Positions 7,184 to 16,800 of a stretch of DNA of 30,997 nt are shown here, one piece after another; position 1 is the first letter of the stretch, and each line of letters starts with the position of its first letter. Position numbers and translations under genes: made by a program. The stretch covers positions 1 to 30,997 of IMG/VR virus record IMGVR_UViG_3300043411_000259; one strand, given 5' to 3'. The DNA comes from a virus. The notes beneath the pieces are model-generated. The model saw only the letters and a list, made by a program, of their open reading frames with translations, was not told where the DNA came from and searched no databases.

Positions 7184-7910
7184 TAAGAGTAGCAATAACA
7201 ACAGCAATAGCTCCTACATGAGCAACTCCGTGCTCACTGCCAATGGCGAGCGCATTCCTCGTCAGATGCGGAGTGACGGTTCTTTCGGCCCGGCTAACAC
7301 CACCACAGGTAAAGGCCAGGTTGGTTACATCATGGGGAAAGTCAATCCAGAGCTTGAGGATGCTGGATACAATGGCAAGACTTGGAATTCTGGCCTGGAG
7401 AGGGCTGGAGTTGAAAGCAACTTTGGCAGTGTGTGGGGAACTCCAGCTGGAGCTGTTGGTGGACCACGCGAGTCTACACGCAGTATGGGTAACACCACCA
7501 CTCAGACTGAGCGTGGGTATAGCAATGAGGTGCATGCTCAAGGTGGGCTGCAGGCTTCGCAAACGATCCCGTTCCAGCAAGGTGACCTTGCCACAGGCGG
7601 ACAGATGCAGGTTGCTACCTCTGGTATGGACCCACAGAAGTTAATGCTCATGGGTTCTATGCTTGGTATCACTAATGGTCCAAAGGGCACCACTATGGGA
7701 CCGAATGGCACCTATGGTAATGGTCAGTTTGAATGGTCTGATGTTATGGACTGGGCGAGATCCCATCCAATACTTTGGGGCATTGGGAAGACGATTGGAA
7801 ATACTATTGCTCCTGGTTTGCCGCAGATCGGAACGGCTGTGCTGAATTTCAGGGATCGCAGGGCAGCGCGCAAGAATCAACAAACTCAATCCCCAGTTAG
7901 GGTAACATAA
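6888..7910 (+). CDS. Internal virion (ejection-type) protein paralogue 2
   Basis: A 340-residue protein starting at ATG 6888 behind the same TAAGGAGGGCC ribosome site as its paralogue. It has a hydrophobic N-terminal segment (WGAIISGVVSAY), a strongly charged helix rich in Gln, Arg and Glu (res 20-55), a Ser/Asn-rich linker (SNNNSNSS, about res 100-110), a Gly-rich middle, and a C-terminal helical part (WARSHPILWGIGKTIGNTIAPG) ending in a basic tail. Small proteins with a membrane-seeking start, placed just before large coiled-coil and giant proteins, are the ejected core proteins of podoviruses, so I infer that role. It is intact, unlike paralogue 1. The following gene starts 9 bp downstream. 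No named family is recognised. Confidence 0.68.
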   Translation: MGDGSVWGAIISGVVSAYSSKKQKDAAKDQYKYQQGELDRQRQYAEEMYRRRQNTPSARASSYLMEYYLPQIVNKMKKNSKGGDTSVLDRMLADIMGGIKSSNNNSNSSYMSNSVLTANGERIPRQMRSDGSFGPANTTTGKGQVGYIMGKVNPELEDAGYNGKTWNSGLERAGVESNFGSVWGTPAGAVGGPRESTRSMGNTTTQTERGYSNEVHAQGGLQASQTIPFQQGDLATGGQMQVATSGMDPQKLMLMGSMLGITNGPKGTTMGPNGTYGNGQFEWSDVMDWARSHPILWGIGKTIGNTIAPGLPQIGTAVLNFRDRRAARKNQQTQSPVRVT

Positions 7911-7919
7911 GGAGGACTC

Positions 7920-9236
7920 ATGGCTAAAAAGCGAAAAGGTGGTGGTGGAGGCCAGGGCTCCGGTATGCCCGCTGGGTATGATCAAGTAACCACTGGCCTC
8001 AATCAGTGGAACGACAGGGCTGGTAACTGGGCGGATGACGCCATCGACTATGGGCAGAACAATCCGTGGGCCACGGGCGCACAGGATTGGAATGCCAATA
8101 TGCTCGAAGGTAACATGGCTAACAATCCATGGATGAGCAGGCTCTATGGCCAAACCGAAGGGTTAGACATGGACCGTGGAATGGGGTACTTGGATGAGTA
8201 TCTTAGTGGTGGCAGTGGAGGATCGAGTGGTGGCACTCGCCCTCGTCCGGGTGGGAGCGGTGGTGGAGGTGGCGGATGGAGTGGTGGCTCAAGCAGCCAT
8301 AGTGGCGGTGGTAATGTTCCTGACTCCACTGTTGGTAAGGGATTCTTCTCTGAGCATATCAACGGGCTGTTTGATCCGTCAACGCTAGACCCGGCAAATG
8401 ATCCCACCATGCAGCCCATGATCGACAACATCCAGCGCGAGTCTGAGGAATCCTACTGGCGTCAGATTGCCGATATCAACAATCAAGCTGAAGGTGCTGG
8501 GCGCTATGGCGGTGGGTTCTATCAGGGTCTACGTGCTGCGCATGCCGATGAATACAATGAGGCTCTACAGGGAACCCTGGCTCAACAGTATCAGGCTGCA
8601 CGTAATGGTGCCCTACAGCGTCAGATGGAAGCTCTTGGGCTGGTGAATAGCCGCGATATCGCAGAGGGTCAGATCTCTGCATCTAGGGATGCTGCAAGCT
8701 CTGCAGCTGGCGCGTCCGGGTACTCAGCCAAGCTTGGCTATGATGCCCAGATGGATTCCAACCGACTTCAGGCTATGCAGATGATGTTAGGTGCTGGTCA
8801 GTTTGGCATGCAGATGGGTGGCAATATGGCAGAGCTGATGCAGAATGGTCAGATCGCTGCCAACCAGATTGGGCAGGGGTGGGCACAGATTGGTCAGGAA
8901 GGGTACAATCAGGCTGGTAACTTTGGACAGCTTGGGGTGGGTGCTCTTGGTCAACTGGGTGGCATCTACAGCTCTGCAGCTTCCAACCGCAATGCTCAAC
9001 AGCGCATGGCCGAAGAGCAGCGCAGGTGGAATGATGGTGCAGCTAGTCGTGATATGAATGATCTCATTCGCATGATGTCAGGGCTCGACAACCTCAGTGG
9101 CGCAGGTGACTATCCTGGCTACATGCCTGAGTCAGTTGGTCCAGCCCCAGATGGATTTGGGTGGGAAGATCTTCTTGGGTCAGGGCTTTATGGTGCAGGC
9201 GCCTACCTTAAAAACCGTCAGAAGGGAGGCAACTAA
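7920..9236 (+). CDS. Gly-rich internal virion protein
   Basis: A 438-residue protein with a TAAGGAGGACTC ribosome site. It opens with a basic, Gly-rich tip (KKRKGGGGGQGSG). It has a long Gly/Ser linker at about residues 97-138 containing GGSGGGGGGWSGGSS, then a helical region (res 160-260) with QQYQAARNGALQRQMEALG, and a Gln/Gly/Met-rich region (about 275-355) with repeats of the form GQ-I-A-x-N-Q-I-G-Q-G. The composition resembles internal head proteins of podoviruses, which must unfold to pass the tail. It probably forms part of the ejected complex with the neighbouring genes. The TAATG overlap with the next gene indicates coupling. No enzyme motif is visible. Confidence 0.66.
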   Translation: MAKKRKGGGGGQGSGMPAGYDQVTTGLNQWNDRAGNWADDAIDYGQNNPWATGAQDWNANMLEGNMANNPWMSRLYGQTEGLDMDRGMGYLDEYLSGGSGGSSGGTRPRPGGSGGGGGGWSGGSSSHSGGGNVPDSTVGKGFFSEHINGLFDPSTLDPANDPTMQPMIDNIQRESEESYWRQIADINNQAEGAGRYGGGFYQGLRAAHADEYNEALQGTLAQQYQAARNGALQRQMEALGLVNSRDIAEGQISASRDAASSAAGASGYSAKLGYDAQMDSNRLQAMQMMLGAGQFGMQMGGNMAELMQNGQIAANQIGQGWAQIGQEGYNQAGNFGQLGVGALGQLGGIYSSAASNRNAQQRMAEEQRRWNDGAASRDMNDLIRMMSGLDNLSGAGDYPGYMPESVGPAPDGFGWEDLLGSGLYGAGAYLKNRQKGGN

Positions 9237-10807
9237 TGCCCGGCTTCTTTGATTTTACAGATCCCAACGCTAACTCACCCATGGATGATGGGGATCAGAG
9301 TTGGGGTGGTGATATGATCTATGGTGGCAATCAACCGATTGCTCCACCGTCTAACCCATTCGAGATGAACATGCCTCAGATGCCCCAGGGTGGCATGAAC
9401 ACTCAGGTGCCATTTGATGCGCTGTCTGCCATGAATGGTATTCAGATGCCACAGCTCCCACAGCAAGACTCTATGGGTAGGTATGGTATCACTGATGCTC
9501 AGCGTTCAGATGCTGGCAACCAATCACTAGCTGCCATCCTTATGGGTGCAGGTCAATCCATGTTTGACGATAACCCCAATGCTGTGCTACAAGCTGCATC
9601 AGCATCCGGTGGTATTAGGCGTGGTGCTCTCGATAAAGCCAGCCAAGAGAATGTCAATGCGTTCAAGCTCCAAGTGGAAGCTAAGGCCAAGGAACTAGAC
9701 TTCATCAGCAAGAAATCTGACATCGAGCGTCAACAGATGCAGATTGAAGCTGAGCAGATGAAGCTTGAAGACCTCAAGCTCAAGCGTCAGGTGGCTGTTG
9801 AGTTTGGTAAAGAGATGGCTCCTGTTGTGTCTGAGACTCTGGCTAAGGCTGCCAATATGTACCCTGACAAAGTTGATGGCGTGAAGAAGATGTTCCTTGC
9901 TGCTCAAGCTAAGCTCGCAGAGGGAGACATCGACGGGGCTAATGCTCGCTATGATCTAGCAATGGCAGAGCTTCCCAATGAGTGGGCTAAGGATGCACAT
10001 GAGCGTATGTTGAAGGCCACAGTGGAAGCATCAAACAAGTTTGGCATTGGATTGCAGATGGCTAAGGACCCGGCGCTTGTGCAAGCTGTGCAGGCTGCAG
10101 GTGGCAGGATTGACATTGGTGATAACGGTGAGCCCAAGGTGGTCACTAAGCAGGAGATTGAGGTAGAGAACCTACGCAGGCAGCAGATCCAGGCGTCTAT
10201 TGCCGCAGAGAAGGCCCGACAGGATTCATATGCAGACGGCGGAGGTAGGGGCTCAGGGGCAATGACGCAAAAGGAATTGTTTGATAGGGTTGCAAGGATC
10301 AATAAGGCTGTTGCACAGCTTTCAGTTCAACCGCCCCAGGTTGATGACCCGATTAAGCAGTATGAGATGCTAACAAACAGAAAAGAGCTTGAAGGAGAGC
10401 TTGGTCCAACCGGACTAACTATCGAGCAATGGAATGGTATGAATGACACCCAAAGGCAAGCAGCTGTGTTTAGGGCATACAGCGGCGGTGGTGCTCAAGG
10501 TGGTGGTGTGGTGGCTCCTCCGCAGGTGGGAGGTGGGGTTCCACAACGGAAGGCACCGTCTATCCAGGGTGGCAAACCAGCAGTTAACCCTCCCAGCGTG
10601 GCGTCCGCCAGAATGAGATTCAATGCCGCCGCCAGCCTAAGCGATGGCAGGAAAGAAGCAGCAATCCAAGCGCTTGTAGACTCTGGCGACAAAGACGTGT
10701 TAGCTGCCATGAACTCAGCCAGATCAGATCCAATGTTTGCTGGCAAGCAAAGAAATGTCAGCGCCCTCTACGATTACCTAAAAAACAAAGTCAAATTCAC
10801 TAAGTAA
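9236..10807 (+). CDS. Coiled-coil internal virion protein
   Basis: A 523-residue protein whose ATG overlaps the previous stop. Residues 1-90 are Pro/Met/Gln-rich and acidic. Residues about 140-200 form a strong predicted coiled coil (AKAKELDFISKKSDIERQQM and following). A second helical stretch with EIEVENLRRQQIQASIAAEK lies near residue 310. A Gly/Pro-rich linker (about 418-445) leads to a C-terminal helical domain. There is no signal peptide and no enzyme motif. Size, coiled coils and position just before the giant protein parallel T7 gp15 in the gp14-gp15-gp16 ejection set; this is an analogy of layout, not a homology claim. The giant gene follows after 15 bp. Confidence 0.66.
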   Translation: MPGFFDFTDPNANSPMDDGDQSWGGDMIYGGNQPIAPPSNPFEMNMPQMPQGGMNTQVPFDALSAMNGIQMPQLPQQDSMGRYGITDAQRSDAGNQSLAAILMGAGQSMFDDNPNAVLQAASASGGIRRGALDKASQENVNAFKLQVEAKAKELDFISKKSDIERQQMQIEAEQMKLEDLKLKRQVAVEFGKEMAPVVSETLAKAANMYPDKVDGVKKMFLAAQAKLAEGDIDGANARYDLAMAELPNEWAKDAHERMLKATVEASNKFGIGLQMAKDPALVQAVQAAGGRIDIGDNGEPKVVTKQEIEVENLRRQQIQASIAAEKARQDSYADGGGRGSGAMTQKELFDRVARINKAVAQLSVQPPQVDDPIKQYEMLTNRKELEGELGPTGLTIEQWNGMNDTQRQAAVFRAYSGGGAQGGGVVAPPQVGGGVPQRKAPSIQGGKPAVNPPSVASARMRFNAAASLSDGRKEAAIQALVDSGDKDVLAAMNSARSDPMFAGKQRNVSALYDYLKNKVKFTK

Positions 10808-10822
10808 CAATACAAGGATACA

Positions 10823-13800
10823 ATGCCAAATAACTTCTGGGATGACTTCTTCCCAACCACCACGGCGGGGAGCACGGACACCGCAGACTCGCAGGGCGGT
10901 AGCTGGATTGATGATTACTTTTCATCAAGCCAGTCGCTCAGCGGTGGGCTGCCTACAGATGCTTGGAATCCAGAGTATCAAAAGCAGGAGGGATGGGGAG
11001 ATCTAGGTGAGCTGGCTTCTGGCGGCAATCCGCTGTCTGATGGTTTGCAGTGGTCAGATGCCAGGAACCTTATCGGTCCTGCCGGGCAGCTGTTATTTGG
11101 TAATGATAACCCAATCAATAGGGCAGTGGGCAAAGCTGGGTCTATGGCTGGCGGATTGATTATGAATGGCACCGGAGTGGTGGCTGACCTATTTCAAACC
11201 GCTCTCAGTGAAGACCAGAAGATTGCAGATAATCCAGATGCGTACACCACAGAAAAGGTGTACAACGGTATGGGTGGATTCTCTGATTTCCCGGTGCTTA
11301 AAGACCCAAGCCTATTAGCCACGCCAGAGGCCAAAGCAAAGAGGGCGGAATGGGAGACTTCAGCTGGGGGAATTGTGGCTGACGCTCTCAAGTCATCGAG
11401 GGATGATGCCTATGAGTATGCTGGTGTATTCAATGACGCTAATGCCAACCTGTCCACCAAGAAGGACGAGGGTGGCAATTTCTCTGATGAGCTTTCCACA
11501 GACATAGTGAATGGCAATGTGTGGGAAGCGGTTGAAGACACCGCTGGTATGATGATGGACGTTGGGTCTGATATGGCCGGTATGGCTGCTGCTGGCGCAC
11601 TCACTGGTGTTGGACCTGGAGCGGTGGCCGGGTCTAGCAACATTGGTGCCGGTATGGCGTTGTCGGTGTTTGGAGACACCTACCAAGAACTCACGCAGAA
11701 TGAAGGCGATTCCAGGTTGCTGGCCGTGATGGTGGCGGCTGTCGATGCTATGGTGGAAGGCAAGCTTGAGTCTATTGGTTGGGAGGCTATGCTGGGTAAG
11801 GGTGCCCTGGCTAAGTGGATGAAGGGCAAGGCCACCGACTCATTCACCAAGACAATTCTTGCGCGTATGGCATTGACTATGACAGTGGAGGGCGGCGAGG
11901 AGGCGGCACAAGGGCTCACTAACATCTTAGCAAAGAACCTACCAAATGTCGGTAGAGACGGCTGGGATGCCACATATAAAAAGATTGTCACGCAAGCCAA
12001 AGAGCAAATTCCAGAGGAGGCGTTTGTTGGCGCTGTGTTTGGTGGTGTCTTTGGAGCTGGGGTGGCTGGTCCACAGCACTTGGCTGCCAAGCTTGCCGCA
12101 AAGGATGTCGCTGCTCGATTTGGTGGATTGAATGTTGGCGCTGAGGATCAGCTTGCTAATGCTATTGACAAGCCAGCGTCAGAGGATGCCGCCGCAGATG
12201 CTCTGCTCAATGTAGTGGAAAAGGAAGGTGTACTTGACCCAGCCCCAGTGGCGGACCCTGTAGCCACTGAAGTTAAGCAAGAGAAGGTCAAGAAGCTCTC
12301 CAGGAAAGCCAGAGCTGCAAAGAAAGCAGCTGATCAGGCCATTAAGGATCTCGCTCTCGACGCAGAGAAACAACGCGCAGAGCTAGCGAATGGCACCACC
12401 TCATCCGATATTGACGCGGCTGGGGAACGCATCACTAGGTCCATTGAAACTGTTGTGGCTGAGAAACAAGCTCAGGTGGATGATGTTATGTCCACCGTGC
12501 AATACATGACACAGCTACTCCAAGGCACTCAGCCCACGTTCAACACTGGCGCAGAGGGTGAGCAGGAGACTGTGCAAGCTCCCCAGATCCAAGCCACCCC
12601 AGAAGAGGTGGCATCAGTTATCCAGATGAAGGCACAGGAGCATGGCCTAGAGATTCCCATTGAAGCTATCCAGAACCCAGTGGGATTTGACTGGGGCTCA
12701 TGGGGACAGCAGCAGGTGGCTCAGGCTAAGGAATCTGTTGTGGAAGGACTTAAAGGCCCTGTGGATGCCATTAGAAGCTCGATTACTGTTGAGCCTGACT
12801 CTCCTATGGCTTCAGTGCTTTCGTCGATTCCTGAGCCAACTGTGGAGCTTCCAGAGCCTATCTATGAGGATGAATCGGTGTCATCCAGGCAGTTGCGGTT
12901 TGCTAGGCTCAGAGGGATGTTCAAACAGTTTATCCCTGACGTGAAGCCAATGGAAATGAGCCTGCCCGCTGGCGTGGCGCGTGGCACTAAGGTCATCCCT
13001 GGAGTGTCAAATAATAAGTCCACCGTGCTGCCCAAGTATGAGGCTTCCAACACTCTCACCAAGAACTTCAATTACAACAACGAGAACCCGGCAATTACCT
13101 CAGCCGGGCGAGAGCTTGGCAACTGGCTGAAGGGCGAAGTGTTACAGGTGCTCCCAGAGTCAAAGTACACTGACTCAGAGAAGGGAATTGTAATCGAGAA
13201 CACTAAAAACATTGTAGAGTCAGAACGTCAGGCTCTTAATGTGATGCCAGCTATGAAGCGGATCATCTTCAATGTGTGGCAAACTGCACCGGCTGCTCTT
13301 GTTGAGCGACTTGGTAATGCACTCACCCACACTAATGACGCTGATGTTAGCGGGCTTGCGCGAGAGGTTGCCAATCATATTGCAAGTCAGGGACTATTCT
13401 CCGATGTGGCCGGGATCATCGAGTCTAACCCGGCTGCAATGGAGCGGTTCACCGCATCTCTAATTCACGCAGGAAAGGGTGTTATGAGCCCATGGTCCAT
13501 GGAAAGGATCATGCTTGAAACTGGAGTGGATTATAGGTCAGCTAAGGCTGGTGTGGCTGCTATGTCCACCATGGCTGAGCGCTGGGCGATGAAGAATGGC
13601 AAGGACATCTTTGAGTGGTGGGATAGGATTGGGGACTATGCCAGGGTGGCACAGTTCCGCACTGGCACAGCGCCATATGGCACCGCCCAGGGTAGCTCTC
13701 CGTCTGAAATCGAGGGTTTAAAGAAAGCCAACCAATACATTGAGTTTGGCAAGGGCATCATCACTCTGTTTAAGGTTAAGAAAGCACCCGGAGTTAGGGT

Positions 13801-16800
13801 GGCTCTGCATGAGTCTATACATATGCTTCACACCTCTGGCTTGATGCGCGAGATGCTTGACCAGGAAGCGCAGAATGCAATGGAAGACCTTGTTGGAGAG
13901 AAGCTGTGGGATAAGGATGGTGAGCCACTCAGGATCTCAGCTGTGGGTGCAGAACGTATGGCAGTGGGGTTTGAGAAGTTCATTTATGAAAACGATGCAC
14001 CCAACGCTAGGGTCAGGGCTGCTTTTGATGATGTGAAGCAGTGGTTTGCCAACTATTTCAAGCGTTGGTTTGAAAGTCTTGGGGTGGCTGAGCATCTTGC
14101 TGGTCCAGCTATGTACGCCTCCGTGTCTGTTTATGGCAAGGATGGAGACCCTGTTCACCTCAAGCTTGGTGATATGGACATTGATGCGCCACAAGCCAGA
14201 GCTTTCTACCAACTCCTCAACGCCAACCCTGATGGCACAGAGATTGCCTACTCCAGCCCTGGTATTGCCACAGCTGTTGAGAATCTAATCACTGACACCG
14301 CTGGGATTGATGCTAAGGGTGTGCTTACTTATCAGCCTCCTGCACAGAGCTTGGTGACATTACCTGTGTTCCCTAAGGACAGGGTTGTCACTGCGGATGA
14401 TCTACCGGATGCTGAGGACGCGGCTAATACAAAGTGGTTTCATGGGAGTGGGCAATCGTCCCTCCACGAAACAGGGCTCAGCAGCGTCTATAGCGAAACC
14501 GGGCTAGCAGGCACTGGAGTATACTTAACCGACGATCCACAGTTGGCAGAAACGTACAGAAAGCCTGGATTTGTTCCAACAGTGGGTAATCCGTTTGCCA
14601 CAAACCCAGGAGAGGTGTACGCCATCAAGGTGGCACCAAGAAAGGTGATCAATCTTGAGCAACAGATTGATCCAGAAGTAAAGAAGGTAATCCTGTCTGC
14701 GATATCAACGTATATTGATACTGAGTATCCAGACATCGACAGAGAGGACTATGCAGGGGGGAGTGCCACTAAGGAGCTATACAAAGAACGAGCGATGGAA
14801 AAGATTCACAATGTAAAGAATTTTGTCCACAGTCATTCTTTGTACCTAAACATAGAACGATCAGTAATGAGCTTTATTCAAGATGTTATGTCATCTGTTG
14901 GTAGGGATAAGCGATTATTTGGACTTGTAGAGAAAGGTTTGAGGGATAGTGGCTACGACGCTTACACCCATATCGGTGGTAAGTTTGTCGGCAACAGGGA
15001 CCATAGGGTTCTTGTGTTGCTTAACCCGCAATCAGTTGGGGAGTCATACCCAAAAACTGTAGTGAAGTCTTGGCCAACAGTATCTATTGACCCCGAGAAA
15101 CTCGAAGATGACTGGTCAATCCATGAACCCAATGGTCCATCAGATTCCCAATGGCGTAGGATGATTGGACTCACCAACGATGAATCCAATGGCACTCACA
15201 CCCATGCCACTCTACTTGAGATGGCTAAGGATAGAGAGCGTGTGGCTGACCTTGCTAAGCGCACTAATGCGCAGGAGAAGGCTGAACCAGCGCGTCCTGC
15301 TGAATCCAGGGCCTCAGTGGCGCGAGAGGTGTTGTCATCTGTTGGGGATGGTGTGCTAGAGGGTGAGCCTCTGATTGAGGACATGCTCAAGCACCAGCAT
15401 GAAACAATCATGAATGGTGGCAGGGATGGGCATAACTCTGGTGTCGCCACCGACCCCACTAAGGTGGATCAGGTGAAGGACATGCTCACTAACTTTGTGA
15501 GCAAGATGCGGTCATGGGCTTACCTCACCTCTAAGGGAGACTTTGGCAGGGTGGGTAAGGAGATGGCACGTGGGGCTCTGTATGCCATTGTCAAGCCAAT
15601 GCAAGTGGGCGCTAAGGCATTCGAGAAGTCTATTGGAAACTTTGGTGCGGACTGGTCTAACTTGATCCGTGAGTTAGCTCGCCCGTCTGAGGCTGAGATC
15701 CAGCGCCTTAGGGCTAGCGGCGGGGAAGCTGCGGTGAAGCAACGCATGGCTGAGTATGAATCCATGAGCATGCTGTCTCTGGCTGAATTCCTCAATAACA
15801 ACCATGCGCTCAGTAAGCTTGCTGACAAGGTGGCAGAGCTACGTCCACAGCTGTATGACATTGTGAAGCATATCGCCGTGCAGATCCCTGGGGCCAGGAG
15901 CTTCAATGAGATCACCACCACCTTCAACCGCATGACTGAAGCCTACTACGCAGCCAACAAGCACAAGCTCCCATTTAGGGATGAGCATGAGTTCCATGAG
16001 GCTGCCACGCGAGATCTGCGCCTGTGGATGTTCTCTGCCCGTCAGTTTGAACTGGTGGAGCGTGTGAAGGAAGACATGGCTAAGTATGAGGCTGATCTTG
16101 CAGCTTGGGAGAAGTCTAATAAGGCGCTCAAGAAGAAGAAGCCCAAGAAGGGTGATGTACTGCAGGAGCTTGAGCAGCCCAACAAGCCTCAGAAGCCTAA
16201 GCTCCCACAGATCACAGAGGAAGGAACTCTGTGGGCAGAGAATGTAAAGATGCTACTTGAGATGCGGTATGGCAAGAATCTCGCCATGTTCAAGGCCACC
16301 GCACAGGAACTCACCCAGTGGGAGAACCACATGGTGTTGGACAAACTGCTCAACGTGGGTATGATCACTGCCAAAGAGCATGCTGACATGTATGCCAAGG
16401 GTAAGCATCACATTCCGATGTACCGTCTGCGGAGCATGCTCGATCAGTCGGGTGCCATGAACACTCGACTTGATGACTCCATGTACAAGGTACTCGACTA
16501 CCTCAAGCATGACATTAGCATGAAGATGGAAGACCCAATCAACGCTATGCTCCGCAAGGCTGCTGGCATCGAGATGCTCACTATGCGTCAGCATGCTAAG
16601 AATGCTATTGGTAAGAGGATCCTGGCTGATGTTAGGTGGTGGGATGAAGACTATAAGAACTCTCCACTGTCAATCTTACACAAGAAAGAAGTGATCACCA
16701 AGGAAGAGTATGAGGCCCTATCGCGCACCAACCAATACCGATTAACATCAGTGGTGAAGTATCGCAAGGACGATCAGAACAATCGGTATGAATCTGGTCA

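Noticed and set aside
8200-8335. Repeat array in the GGT/GGC-rich stretch
   Set aside because: It encodes a Gly/Ser linker with irregular codons and has no regular unit at DNA level.
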